From Antitrichia curtipendula (lineage: Eukaryota > Streptophyta > Bryopsida > Hypnales > Leucodontaceae), in NCBI GenBank assembly GCA_951230915.1, contig OX579636.1, positions 25,417,567 through 25,481,566 of the forward strand: a stretch of DNA of 64,000 nt. The letters are read 5' to 3'. Under the pieces are notes generated by a model. It was not told the origin of the DNA. It was given only the letters and a program-made list of their open reading frames with translations, and did not search any database. Made by a program: the position numbers and the translations under genes. Shown here in pieces: positions 52,333 to 61,670 of the stretch (positions are counted from its first letter, which is position 1; each line of letters starts with the position of its first letter).

Positions 52333-52435
52333 CTCGACATTTGGAGGACGCAGTTCATTTGGTGGTGCGGATCCACATCCGCCTGGCAAAAGTTTCTGCT
52401 TTGACCTTGTGCGCCCATCCATGATTCCTTCTTTT
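52333..52435 (-). pseudogene. Candidate first coding exon of the ParB-like/methylase gene, beyond the array
   Basis: A strong acceptor (TTCTTTTGTTGTGCAG) ends at 52,436. The exon has an ATG at 52,422-52,420 and encodes 30 residues starting MDGRTRSKQKLLPGG, ending with a consensus donor GAG|GTACGA after 52,333. The donor is phase 0 and the next minus-strand acceptor in line (34,460, CTCTTCAACAG) opens a phase-0 exon, so the two fit. Joining them implies an intron of about 17.9 kb that holds the whole 435-bp array. This is inference from splice signals and phase only. The alternative is that the exon belongs to no gene and that the body starts from an exon near 34.5 kb. Confidence 0.5.
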
Positions 52436-53533
52436 CTGCACAACAAAAGAATTTCCGCAAGTGAGTTCAGGACCCTGGTAAACATAAACTTTGATACCGC
52501 AATGAATTGAGTACTAGTTCCTTGCGAAATCTAGATCAAGGGTCCTCAGTTTCAACGCCAAACCTTCCAAATACGAACAGGATTGTGGAAGTGCTCGAGT
52601 TCCCGACTGATGCAAGTGCCGGGTCCTCTAGGGTTCGGGCGGCAGTCTGCACACCGACTGGGGTTCAGCAGGGTCGCTTGGTCCGATCGGGATGGAACGT
52701 CGTTTGGGACCTGGATTGGAACCTCTTTTGGTACCTGCTCTGGAACTTCATTCAGTACCTGGTTTGGATCTCTGGACCGTTGAACTTGTATGATTTTATT
52801 TATTTGGAGTGCTTCTTCACTCTGTTGAAGCAGTCATTCCTACCATACAGGAGTGTTTAGTATTTCACTTAGACATGGCATCGTCCATTACCTTCGGAGA
52901 AGGACTTGCCTACCCAGGCAGTAACTGGAACACAACTTATCTTGATATTCCATATGCCGGGCAACTTTATACATTATGCACTTGCTTTAGAAATATTCGT
53001 ACCAAGCTGCCTTTATCTTTGAAATGTGTTATTATCATGTGAAATTTTCAGTTCCACATCCTAGAATATTTGACTTCAGGGTTGTACAGTTCAAAAGACA
53101 ACCTGTCCAGGACGCGCAGTGAATAGCGCTGTCACATTAGTATGTTGGCCATGTCTGATAGACCCTTTAATCATTAGTGTGATAATCATATATGACGGCT
53201 AGAACCATTTATCATATAACATCTCATTTACTGGCACAGCTATATCTATGTCATTACCTTCAACAACAACCACATATTTGAAATTGAAACTTGTCACTGG
53301 CACTTCACATTTCTTGGTACGTCTCACTATATTCGTTCCGGACCTATTATGAATTCTCTTCTTTGTGCATTCTCGATATATGATGTCTGAGGACACTGTT
53401 ATGAATTATCCTCTCTGTCCCAGAGTAGGTCGTGTAGAGATATGTGGAACACGTCAATTATAGTGATGCTCTGCTTTAGATCTAAGGCTAGGTTATCCGA
53501 GGTATTATAATCTCCCAACCTTGCTTAGTTGCC
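52436..53533. promoter_or_regulatory. Divergent intergenic region between methylase and transposase genes
   Basis: If the first exon at 52.4 kb is right, this 1.1-kb region drives the methylase gene leftward and the transposase gene rightward. It contains a three-copy imperfect 24-bp repeat (about 52,693-52,770; GGAAC...TTTGG...ACCTG). The minus strand is open across the repeat for over 80 codons with a VPEQVPKEVPIQVP pattern, and the plus strand reads GTSFGTWIGTSFGT. Either could be an upstream exon; neither has a decisive start. No clear TATA box was fixed. Confidence 0.35.
52693..52770 (+). repeat. 24-bp imperfect tandem repeat, about three copies
   Basis: Copies begin GGAACGTCGTTTGGGACC, GGAACCTCTTTTGGTACC and GGAACTTCATTCAGTACC. 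The length is a multiple of three, so it stays open in several frames on both strands. Confidence 0.8.
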
Positions 53534-56500
53534 ATGGTGGAATTTATGGATATGATAGTGGTCAGTACGTTTGGAGATGACGTTCCAATAATTTTTCCTG
53601 CATCTGAAGATGAAGTTGCCGTAGTCACGGCGTCTAGACTAAGTCTCAGGTTCAATTTACAAGTAGACTCAATTCACGTCGATGAAGACATATATGATGC
53701 AATGACGGGGTGCATCACTCACAGCATTGGGCAAGTCCCTGCTCTAGACTCCGAGGGCAGGTATTGGCTTCTGAAGCCTGGGAAATTTAGGGCGTATGGA
53801 GTACTAGACTCCATTCGACTGACTTCTTTAGTCGCTTTGACCCCTCATCGATCGTCGTCGTCGTCGTTTCATACCCCTCCTGTGACTTGTGTAAAGAGAG
53901 AGGCGCTTTCGGAACATGTCACCATTTTGAGTGATGATTCTGACGATGATCGACCTGGTGGCGACAGGAACGTCGGCACTCCTTCTCAGTCGACATTAAC
54001 GGGACAAATTAACACGACCCCGGCTTCGACAGGCGTTCCAGTTGCAATTAGTGTCTCTGGAGTATCAATCATAGATTGTTTGAAGGGACTTCGAACATTG
54101 AAGGGATGTAGAAATGTCTTGTCAAAGCTTGATACGATACTATTCCCTTAGAGGTAGTCCAGTCGTTGCCTCCACAATTCAATGGAAATGTGATCTTCGA
54201 GTTGCCTGCACTTGAATCCTATCCTGTTCAATCTGAAGCCAAGAACATGGTCGGGATGGATAGGCGCTGCGATGGTTATATGTGGACTAAGATGGTGACC
54301 ACAAATATATCCAACCCTATGGGTTTGTCGTTCCGCACTTCCTTTTGTCTAGGTCATCTTCGTTGCATGAATTCCTCTTGCGAGTTCCTCAGTCGTGTCC
54401 ACTGAACCAAGGCCTTGAACGAAATGGAATGGGAAGGGTTGTCACCTACTCCACTAGCTGTCGGTGAAGTCCATCCTGCTGGATCATCCCTTGTTTGTAA
54501 AATCTGCAAGAAACTTCCTTCTTGTATTTCCCTCTGTAATGTCAAGGTCTACTACGTCACAGGGAATGAGTCCCGTACGCGTGCTTTCGTACATTTGGGC
54601 ACTCACAACCATCCGATTAAAGATGGGGAACTTCGTGATATGAAGGACAGAACACGGACTCTAATTGGGGAACAGTTGGAAAGAACACCAAGTGGCACAA
54701 ATTCTTCCATTGTCATGGAAGCTACAAAGCAGCTCTTGGGCGAGCTTATTTTGTGTCTTGATGGCGTGCAAACCAAGACTCTTGACTTCAAAGAACTCGT
54801 CCCAGTGCTGGACAAATGCAAGTACTTCAGCTCTCCAAGTATACGAAACGAGGTAACATCATTCAAATATTTAAGGAGATTCGGTGTGATTGACAGCATC
54901 ACTAAGTTGAGGGGATCAAGCAAGTGGGCATTTGTTCAGGAAAGTAAATTCCCAGGTCAGGGAACAGATGTAGACAAAGTTTTCGTTTTTAAAATGTCAG
55001 AAGTAGGACCAGGAAGTGGTGTTGACCTGGTGAAGCGAATGCAAAAAGGAGGTGACCTTGAGGATGCATGGCTAATGTTTGATCATGTCAAACGCGTGAA
55101 GGGGTGGACAACCATGGCATGCCATGTGTATGACTCCATCTACTGTCGTGTAATGACCATCGCTGTATGTGACATGCAATCCGAAGATGGAGAGGCTCAA
55201 ATTTTATTCTGGAAGAATCTGAACTCCGTTGTCGACCGTCATGGCGAAGGCGAGCCGCAGTTTAAAGGATTCATGGCTGATAGTGCCCAAACAAATTGGA
55301 GTGTTGTGCGCACGCTCTATGGATCTGGGGACAGCAACATTCCAATGGAACACCGTGAAAGAACGTGCCTCTTTCATTGGACACAATCCATGGAAAAGCA
55401 TACTAAAGCGGACATTCGTGCGGATTTACAAGATCAACATCGTCAACTTTGTAAGCAATATAAGAAGGCCTCCACTTCTGAAGAGTCCGAGACTCGTTAC
55501 CTAGCCATAAAAGCGTGGTGGTTATCATCAGGGGCCACCATGGAATTGGGACTACATCGATTGGAATTGTGGCTCTCTTTTTGGCATTTTCGGTATCGTC
55601 AGTGGGGCGGATTCATGCAACTTGTAAGTCCTTATCCCACTTGTCTATTATGTCTCCAAATTCGAAGGTTCTATATGTCAACTTCATTTCCGTTAGACTT
55701 ATTACCTTTGCACTTCTATATGTAGAATTCGTAAAGTTCTCCATGCCAGCTTGTTTTATTGCATCCCTTCAAATGCCATTGGATGCTTGCGTGGACACCT
55801 TTTCAAACTTGTTTTATTCTTTGGAATTTGTGTGCAAGCTTTTGTAGGCTAAATTGTGTAAATGTTGCATGACATCCCGACCTTGAAGACCCTTCTCGAT
55901 ACCAAGAGGGGTCTCAGTTCGGGCAACCTCTTCCCCATTTTTCATTTACTAGGAGGAGAACTGTACTCTACATTAGGCACGAATGTATGAATGATGCATG
56001 TTGTTCATACGTTAAAGGGTTCCCTCTGTACCGACAGGAGTATTGGCATGATCTCCCTGTTCAAACAATGTCATTCTTCTTTCAACAGATCTAGTATGCG
56101 ATACCCAATATCAACGATTGGTGCATGGCGTTGGAATCTGGAAGGGGCCTCTCGGTATCGAGAAGGGATCTGTCTTTGTGTCTCTCGTTGAAAATACATT
56201 TATCTTTTCGCATGTGATGCCTGGTATTGTCAGAGGGTTTAGACTTTTTAAACCTAAATCTTTAAGAATAACTGAAGAGTTCATCTATGGACGTCGGAAA
56301 ATGATTGTGCTGTATGAACTATTTTTCTTTCAGGATCTGAGCGAGTCAGAGCTAGCAGAAATGCCATCGTACAACCTTGCCGAGACAGTACACAACAAGT
56401 GGCTTCAACAATCCGGAAATCGGGGAAACGATTTGTACATTGCTACGGTAGACGATTTCGTCAGAGCATTTATGCAAATGGTAAGGTATTACCAATATCT

Positions 56501-57801
56501 GAAGGGAAATGAAGCTGGTACGGGACCAGGGAAGGAAGAACTAATGCTTCGCGTGGCCCAGCGTTCAGCAGAGCGGACGGGAAATCCGAAGCCGCTTACG
56601 GAAGCTATTTCAAACATTCCTGGTGTGGAAGAATTCTTCAATAGAGAACCTCATCTTGATGGTGAAGAAGTGTTTGGATCGCAGAAGAGGAAAGCAGACA
56701 TGGCACTTGGATGCGAATATGACTCGCATAGACCGGACAAAGTGAATTTCTCTCATCCACGAATCCAAACACGGTCGTGGAGAGCCACAACAAGTGCATC
56801 GAATTTGAACACAATTTTGGAGGACGTTTCTCAAGGTGTGGATGTGGAACTTCCAGTGGCCCCGTTATATGAAGACATTGGAGGCCAAAGTAGTACTCCA
56901 AATTCAACTCATGTATCAGCTATTCAGGAGACTGTGTGCGACGAGGAGCATTGGCACATAGCACGTTTACCAAAAACATCTGCGAAGGCATGCTTTGCAT
57001 TGCAGGCAATTACAAAGAAGAAGTGCACAGCGCAAATAGTTCAGAACAACATTGGTACTACTGCGCCAACATATACAGGTATGATGGTCAATTACAGAAA
57101 AAATCGACATGACCGTATGCAATTTTTCTTTTGCAACGACGACATTGAACGATGCGTGAAAGGTACACGGCGGAAGTGGGTGTTATCAATACCAGCTATT
57201 CCTGCGATTTGGCCAGTGAAAATGGGCACCAAACTATCAAAGGCCGAGGTTTTGGCTTTGGAAGCTGCAGGCTTTCAACTCCCGCAACGCCAAGTCATTT
57301 CACCCCGAAGATTGTTCGGTGGAGAAGCTGGCATACAAATTGTGCGTGCGTACCCCATTCCAGCTTTACCAGATGAACATCCCACAACTCGAGCGGGGAA
57401 GGTCGTCCGTCGCAATCCGAAGGCTCCAATTGTGAAGCACCAAAACAATTGTGCATCTGCCCTAACTCTGAATGCACGCATTGAAAGGGTGACGATGGTT
57501 CCCCCCTGGATTTGGTTGTATCGTGTCACTTATTTCTGGTGTAGAGCCTCGATGTGAAAAGTATATGCTCACTATATCTTCGTTTCCGGACTGCACTTGT
57601 CCCAATTTCAAGGAAATGAAGCTGAAGTGTTTGGGCAAGCGTGGGACGTGGGCAAATTGTAAGCATCTTTATTTTGTTTTCACTGTTATCTGCAATCTAC
57701 AATCTACATCAGAGGCCTTCATTCATGCGGCAAGTTTCAGTTTCAATGAAGTGAAGCAAGTGCTTCTTAGAGGGGTACTGAATCATTTGGAATCAAGTTA
57801 G
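53534..57801 (+). pseudogene. MULE transposase (Zn finger, DDE core, SWIM finger), decayed
   Basis: Starts at ATG 53,534. The N-terminal part (about 200 residues) is unrecognised and has an acidic LSDDSDDD patch. After a frameshift between 54,131 and 54,165 the frame continues into a Cys/His finger of WRKY-GCM1/FLYWCH type (CLGHLRCMNSSC, then a C..C pair and HLGTHNHP), interrupted by TGA at 54,403-54,405. The DDE core follows: WLMFDHVK (Asp at 55,081), FMADSAQTNW (about 55,280) and the MULE C..H signature CLFHW (about 55,370), then an LELWLSFWHFR helix. Exon 1 ends at 55,623 (CTT|GTAAGT). Exon 2 starts at 56,334 (TTTCTTTCAG|GAT) in phase 0, with SYNLAETVHNKWLQQSGNRG. A frameshift at the C6 run 57,501-57,506 leads into a SWIM finger (CTCPNF ... 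WANCKH). Its ancestral role was cutting and joining at the element ends. Confidence 0.8.
55624..56333 (+). other. Intron of the transposase gene with array-like palindromes
   Basis: A 710-bp phase-0 intron with GTAAGT donor and a pyrimidine-rich TTTTTCTTTCAG acceptor. It contains three GGTACC/GGTATC-centred near-palindromes at 55,892-55,909, 56,022-56,040 and 56,148-56,166. The first (CTCGATACCAAGAGGGGTCT) matches the reverse complement of the 435-bp unit at 19 of 20 positions. Confidence 0.75.
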
Positions 57802-58399
57802 CTTGTCTTCTGGCATTCCAAGATCCAACATCTGTTTATTGAATTCTTGAATAGAAATGTACTGAGACTAAAAGGGCCAGTACTCGCATTTTATCGGACC
57901 CAGAATCCCTTCAGAAAGTATTTGTAGCATCATTGCATTCTGCATAATGTTCCCCTGCACAAAGTTGTATCCATCGTATGTTTTGTTCTTTTAGTCTCTC
58001 GCATTGTGACGACACCCTGAATTTAGCGGCCAATACATGGGTGAAGTGATGAATTGTCCAAATTAGAAGTTTTGCCTAAACCTTTGACAAAAACAGAGAT
58101 CAACCTCGAAGGTGCTCTATATTTCTACGGTAATATGTGTATTTTAATTCTTCTGACCTGTGGATGCACCCTAACCATGAATCCTTAGCAGTGGTCATAG
58201 GCCCCCTAAAATCGCGGTCATAGGTTCCATCATCTAGAAATATTCATGTGTATAGAGCAATGAAATTGTGTCACCATTTTTTCATCATCATAGCGGTGTA
58301 TCCTTGTTTATTCATGGAACGCCAGAGCTCCCATTCCAGAATATTTCACTCAGTACATCGTCTATTTTTCGTCCAATTTTTCATCTACTTTTCGGTTTT
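57802..58399. other. 3' flank of transposase gene within the element
   Basis: No convincing coding sequence; presumably the transposase 3' UTR and spacer before the subterminal repeats. Confidence 0.4.
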
Positions 58400-58750
58400 G
58401 GCGTCATCACTGTCATGTACTTCCATGCAGTATTTTATGTACTTTCATCCAGTACGCCACCTACTTTCCATCACACATTTCATCTACTTTCATCCAAAAT
58501 TATTTTACGTACTTTATCTAATGTCATGCAATATCCCCCCCATTTCTCATCCAATAATTATGTGCTTTTCATCCAACATGCCATCTACTTTCATCCAACA
58601 TTTCACTACTTTCATCCAACACTTCATCTACTTTCATGCAGTAGGTCACCTACTTTTCATCTAGTATTTCACCTTCTTTCATCCATTATTTCATCTACTC
58701 TCATCCAATTTTTTCATCAACTCACATCCAATTTTTTAATTGAAAGCTTC
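58400..58750 (-). repeat. Right subterminal CATCTACTTTCATCC repeats
   Basis: About fifteen imperfect copies of a roughly 20-23-bp unit (CATCTACTTTCATCCAACAT), the reverse complement of the left subterminal unit. Long plus-strand frames rich in Phe/His/Ser/Ile across this region are repeat by-products. Confidence 0.8.
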
Positions 58751-58895
58751 TCCTCCTTATGCTTTAATCTAAAATTTTGTCCACATTCACTAAATTTTTT
58801 GGGACTTTTGTCCACCAAATTCCAAAATTTCAGTCATTTTTTTCCACAAAATTTAAGAATTATATTTTCTTTTTCCATTTATCATCCAAGATATA

Positions 58896-58966
58896 CGCTC
58901 ACCGCTCACTATTTCCCGCTCGCCGCTCGCCGCTCCCCGCTCCCCGCTCGCTTCCTAGCAACGTTG
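58896..58966 (-). repeat. Right terminal inverted repeat
   Basis: Reading inward on the minus strand: CAACGTTGCTAGGAAGCGAG followed by repeated CGGGGAGCGG/CGGCGAGCGG motifs, matching the left end in register. Confidence 0.8.
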
Positions 58967-58976
58967 GACGTCTATT
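58967..58976. repeat. Right target-site duplication of the giant element
   Basis: GACGTCTATT, identical to 25,702-25,711. Followed by ATACATT and then AAAACTTGAAAT, the inverted counterpart of ATTTCAAGTTTT just outside the left duplication. Confidence 0.85.
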
Positions 58977-59569
58977 ATACATTAAAACTTGAAATCTTGT
59001 CCGACGGAACAACCCAAGTACTCCAACCAAGGATCTTCTTAAAAAATGTCAAGGATTTCATCACATATCTACTTGGATCTCAAAATTTTATTTCAAGTAT
59101 TTGTAGGGGTATCAAAGGATTTTCAAAGACATATATGCTCTTCCTATTCAATTAGACTCAAAGTCTCAAGCTTTAGGAAACAAATTTTTCTATATCAAGA
59201 AGAAAATTTCTAATTTCAAGCCAAGTTCTACCATTAAAGAAAGTCAAGACGGAAGTAATCTATTGTGCATAAGCCATTGTGCATAAAATATTTAGCTACA
59301 AGACAAGTTACCAACTACAATGCAACACATTGTCCTTTTCAAGGGAGTTTGAAGAGTGGCAAGCCTTTGACTCCCCTTCTTTTGTCTCTCTTGTTTGCAT
59401 TTGTCCTCAACACAGCTTCTTGTGAGCTCAATCTCCTCTCAATTGCCTCTTCTTCAAAAACTAATTAACATTGAAATTATATAAAAGATAGGTTTTCCGG
59501 AAATAAAAAGTATATTTGAAAATCTTGTTTTCAATAAGGTGCTAGAATTTTTATTTTCCACTTAACAAA
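58977..59569. other. AT-rich flank right of the giant element
   Basis: No gene. The part from about 59,030 loosely resembles the 243-bp repeat that follows ('caaaggattttcaaagaca', 'attctaatttcaagcc'). Confidence 0.45.
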
Positions 59570-60060
59570 GGTTTGAAAAGAGTCCAATTGAAGGAAGAAA
59601 TGGTCAACAAGTCCAAAGATCTTTGTGAACGATGTCAATTGATTTCCTCTTAATTACATGATTCACATCCATTTGACTCTTTAAGTATTTGTGCGGATCA
59701 CGTAATAATATCAAGGGATCTTCAAAGAGATATTCTCTTGTCATCAAGTAGCATTGGACTCTTAGATATTCCCATACAGCAAAAGAAAAAAATTCAAGTC
59801 AATATCAAGTTAGGTTTGAAAAAAGTCCAACAAAGAAATGGTCAACAAGTCCAAAGATCTTTGTAAATGATGTCAAAGGATTTCCTTTCAATCACATCCA
59901 TTTAACTCTTTAAGTATCCGTGTGGACTATGTAGTGGTGTCAAAGGATATTCAAAGAAATATTCTCCTATCATCAAGTAGTGTTGGACTCTTGGATATTC
60001 CCATATAGCAAAAGAAACAAATTCAAGCCAACATCAAGTTAGGTCTTACTATTAAAAAAA
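59570..60060 (+). repeat. 243-bp tandem duplication
   Basis: GGTTTGAAAAGAGTCC at 59,570 recurs at 59,813. Both copies contain GGTCAACAAGTCCAAAGATC, the 'attctc...catcaagtag' block and 'ttggatattcccatatagca'. A more diverged third copy may precede at 59,030-59,250. Confidence 0.85.
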
Positions 60061-60794
60061 GACATAATAGAAAGCACCCACAATGCCTAGCCCATTGATG
60101 TGTATAAAATATAATATAAAAAAATATATTGAGGACACTAAGTCCCCCCCCCCCCCTCCTTTGTGTAGTATTGGCACAATAATTGCCTCGGTCTCAATTC
60201 TTTAATTTAAGAGTTAAAAAATAAATAAAATTTGAAAATTTGAAAATTTTAGATTACCAAATTTTTAACAAAAAAAGCAATGGAATTCTAATGTTGCAAT
60301 AACATTAATCCTTCTATCAATGCAAAATATGTTATTTTTTGTGGCCTTATCAAGCTTAAAGTAATTCTTGGTATTGGAGTATCATTTCTTAGTAAATATT
60401 TGATGGAAAAAAATATTTCATATGTTAAACACAAAATTTAGAAATTGCATCATATCTACAAATCTAGAAAGTCAATATTATCTAAAATGTCAAATATATC
60501 AACTGACCAATTTGTAAACTATATATATAAATTAAAATTTATACTTTTTAAGTTTTTTAAAAATTTAGATTTTTTTGAGTTTTTGAATTTTCAGATATTT
60601 TAAATATATATGTTTTTTAGGTTTTAAGATTTTTAAGATTATAGGATTTTGATATTTTGATATTTTATATTAGATTAATATATTATTATTTTATTAGATA
60701 AAATTTTAAAACATTAGAATTTTATAAATTCATAGAACCTCAAGATTTAGAATTTCAAACAATGGTATGCCATGAATAGTCTAATTAAATCCCC
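60061..60794. other. AT-rich gene-free stretch with a poly-C tract
   Basis: Contains a C13 run at about 60,146-60,158. No other structure recognised. Confidence 0.5.
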
Positions 60795-61670
60795 AAGCCC
60801 ATTATTTTGGGTCAAAAAACATTCAAGACTACAATTTTCAATACAAACAACAAAAAGTTTAATAGTATTTCTTTTTTTGCATTTCTTACCTTAAAATCTT
60901 ATACAAGACTAGTAACTATTAGAATGTCTAAAAGAAATTTTGAAGATTTTGACAATATCAATCACAAAATATTTGCATTCAAAGTAAAGAAAACTATTTT
61001 TTCTCATTCCTAACCTCATTAGAATTATAAGGTTTTGAAACTTAAATTTTGTACACTAAAGATTGTGAATTTAAATATTTTTATTTAAAAAAATTGAACT
61101 GAAAATTTGAAAAAAAATAGAGGAAGAAATGAAAAAAATTAAAATGTTGATATTTGTTAGATAAAATTGAAAGATACTAATTCCAAAAATGACTCAATGA
61201 GATTGTTCTTGAAAATAGACTAGACCGTGTGCACTTTTCATTTTATTAAAATTGTTCAAATTGAGATCAAAAACTGATCCAATACATTATTTATTCTCTT
61301 GAGAATTTGCCAAGATGCCTTGCAAAACAAGAAACTTCATTACCTTCACATTACTCTTCTAAATGGAATGAACTAAGACTTTCCACACAAACAAAAATAT
61401 AATCAATAACAATTTTTTCTTTCTTAAGATTACTTTAAATTTTTGTATTTTTTCTTTTGTATATACACCCTTGTCTAATTTGGGCTCATAGTGGTATAAC
61501 TTTTGCTCCTAAGCACTATGTGAAATAAAAATATATTTCTAAAAAATTAATTAGTTTTCCTATCTTAAAAGAAAACAAATAAAAAATTGTCAAAAATTGA
61601 TATCATGGCTACCTATCAAAACCTTCAAGAGTCCCTCAAGGGGACTCTTTGGACTTTAGAATTAAGAACA
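60795..61670. mobile_element. Degenerate family-A element
   Basis: It begins with 'gtcaaaaaacattcaagac', keeps the ACAAGACTAGTA and 'tcctaagcactatgtgaaat' blocks, and ends 'gtccctcaaggggactctttgg' before TTAGAATTAA. Both TIRs are eroded. It is most similar to 9,655-10,450. Confidence 0.5.

Larger units (their letters stand above)
25712..58966. mobile_element. Giant Mutator-like (MULE) transposon, about 33.3 kb
   Basis: Delimited by the 10-bp direct repeat and by terminal inverted repeats that align from the first base inside it: 15 of the first 22 positions match, including GCGAGCG and the GAGCGG-rich stretch. Subterminal GGATGAAA repeats at the left are mirrored by TTTCATCC repeats at the right. 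DNA inside is much GC-richer than the flanks, and the change coincides with both ends. It contains a MULE transposase pseudogene, so element and enzyme type agree. Cargo is a ParB-like/DNA-methylase pseudogene and a 17.5-kb tandem array. Both genes are decayed, so this copy is probably immobile by itself. An alternative is two unrelated insertions, but the mirrored ends and matching duplication argue against it. Confidence 0.85.

Noticed and set aside
55624..55725. Continuation of the transposase frame past the donor site
   Set aside because: Reading through gives unrelated residues, whereas splicing at 55,623/56,333 restores a coherent MULE protein in phase.
58248..59155. 295-codon plus-strand frame rich in Phe, His and Ser
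   Set aside because: It overlays the right subterminal repeats and runs across the element end into flanking DNA.
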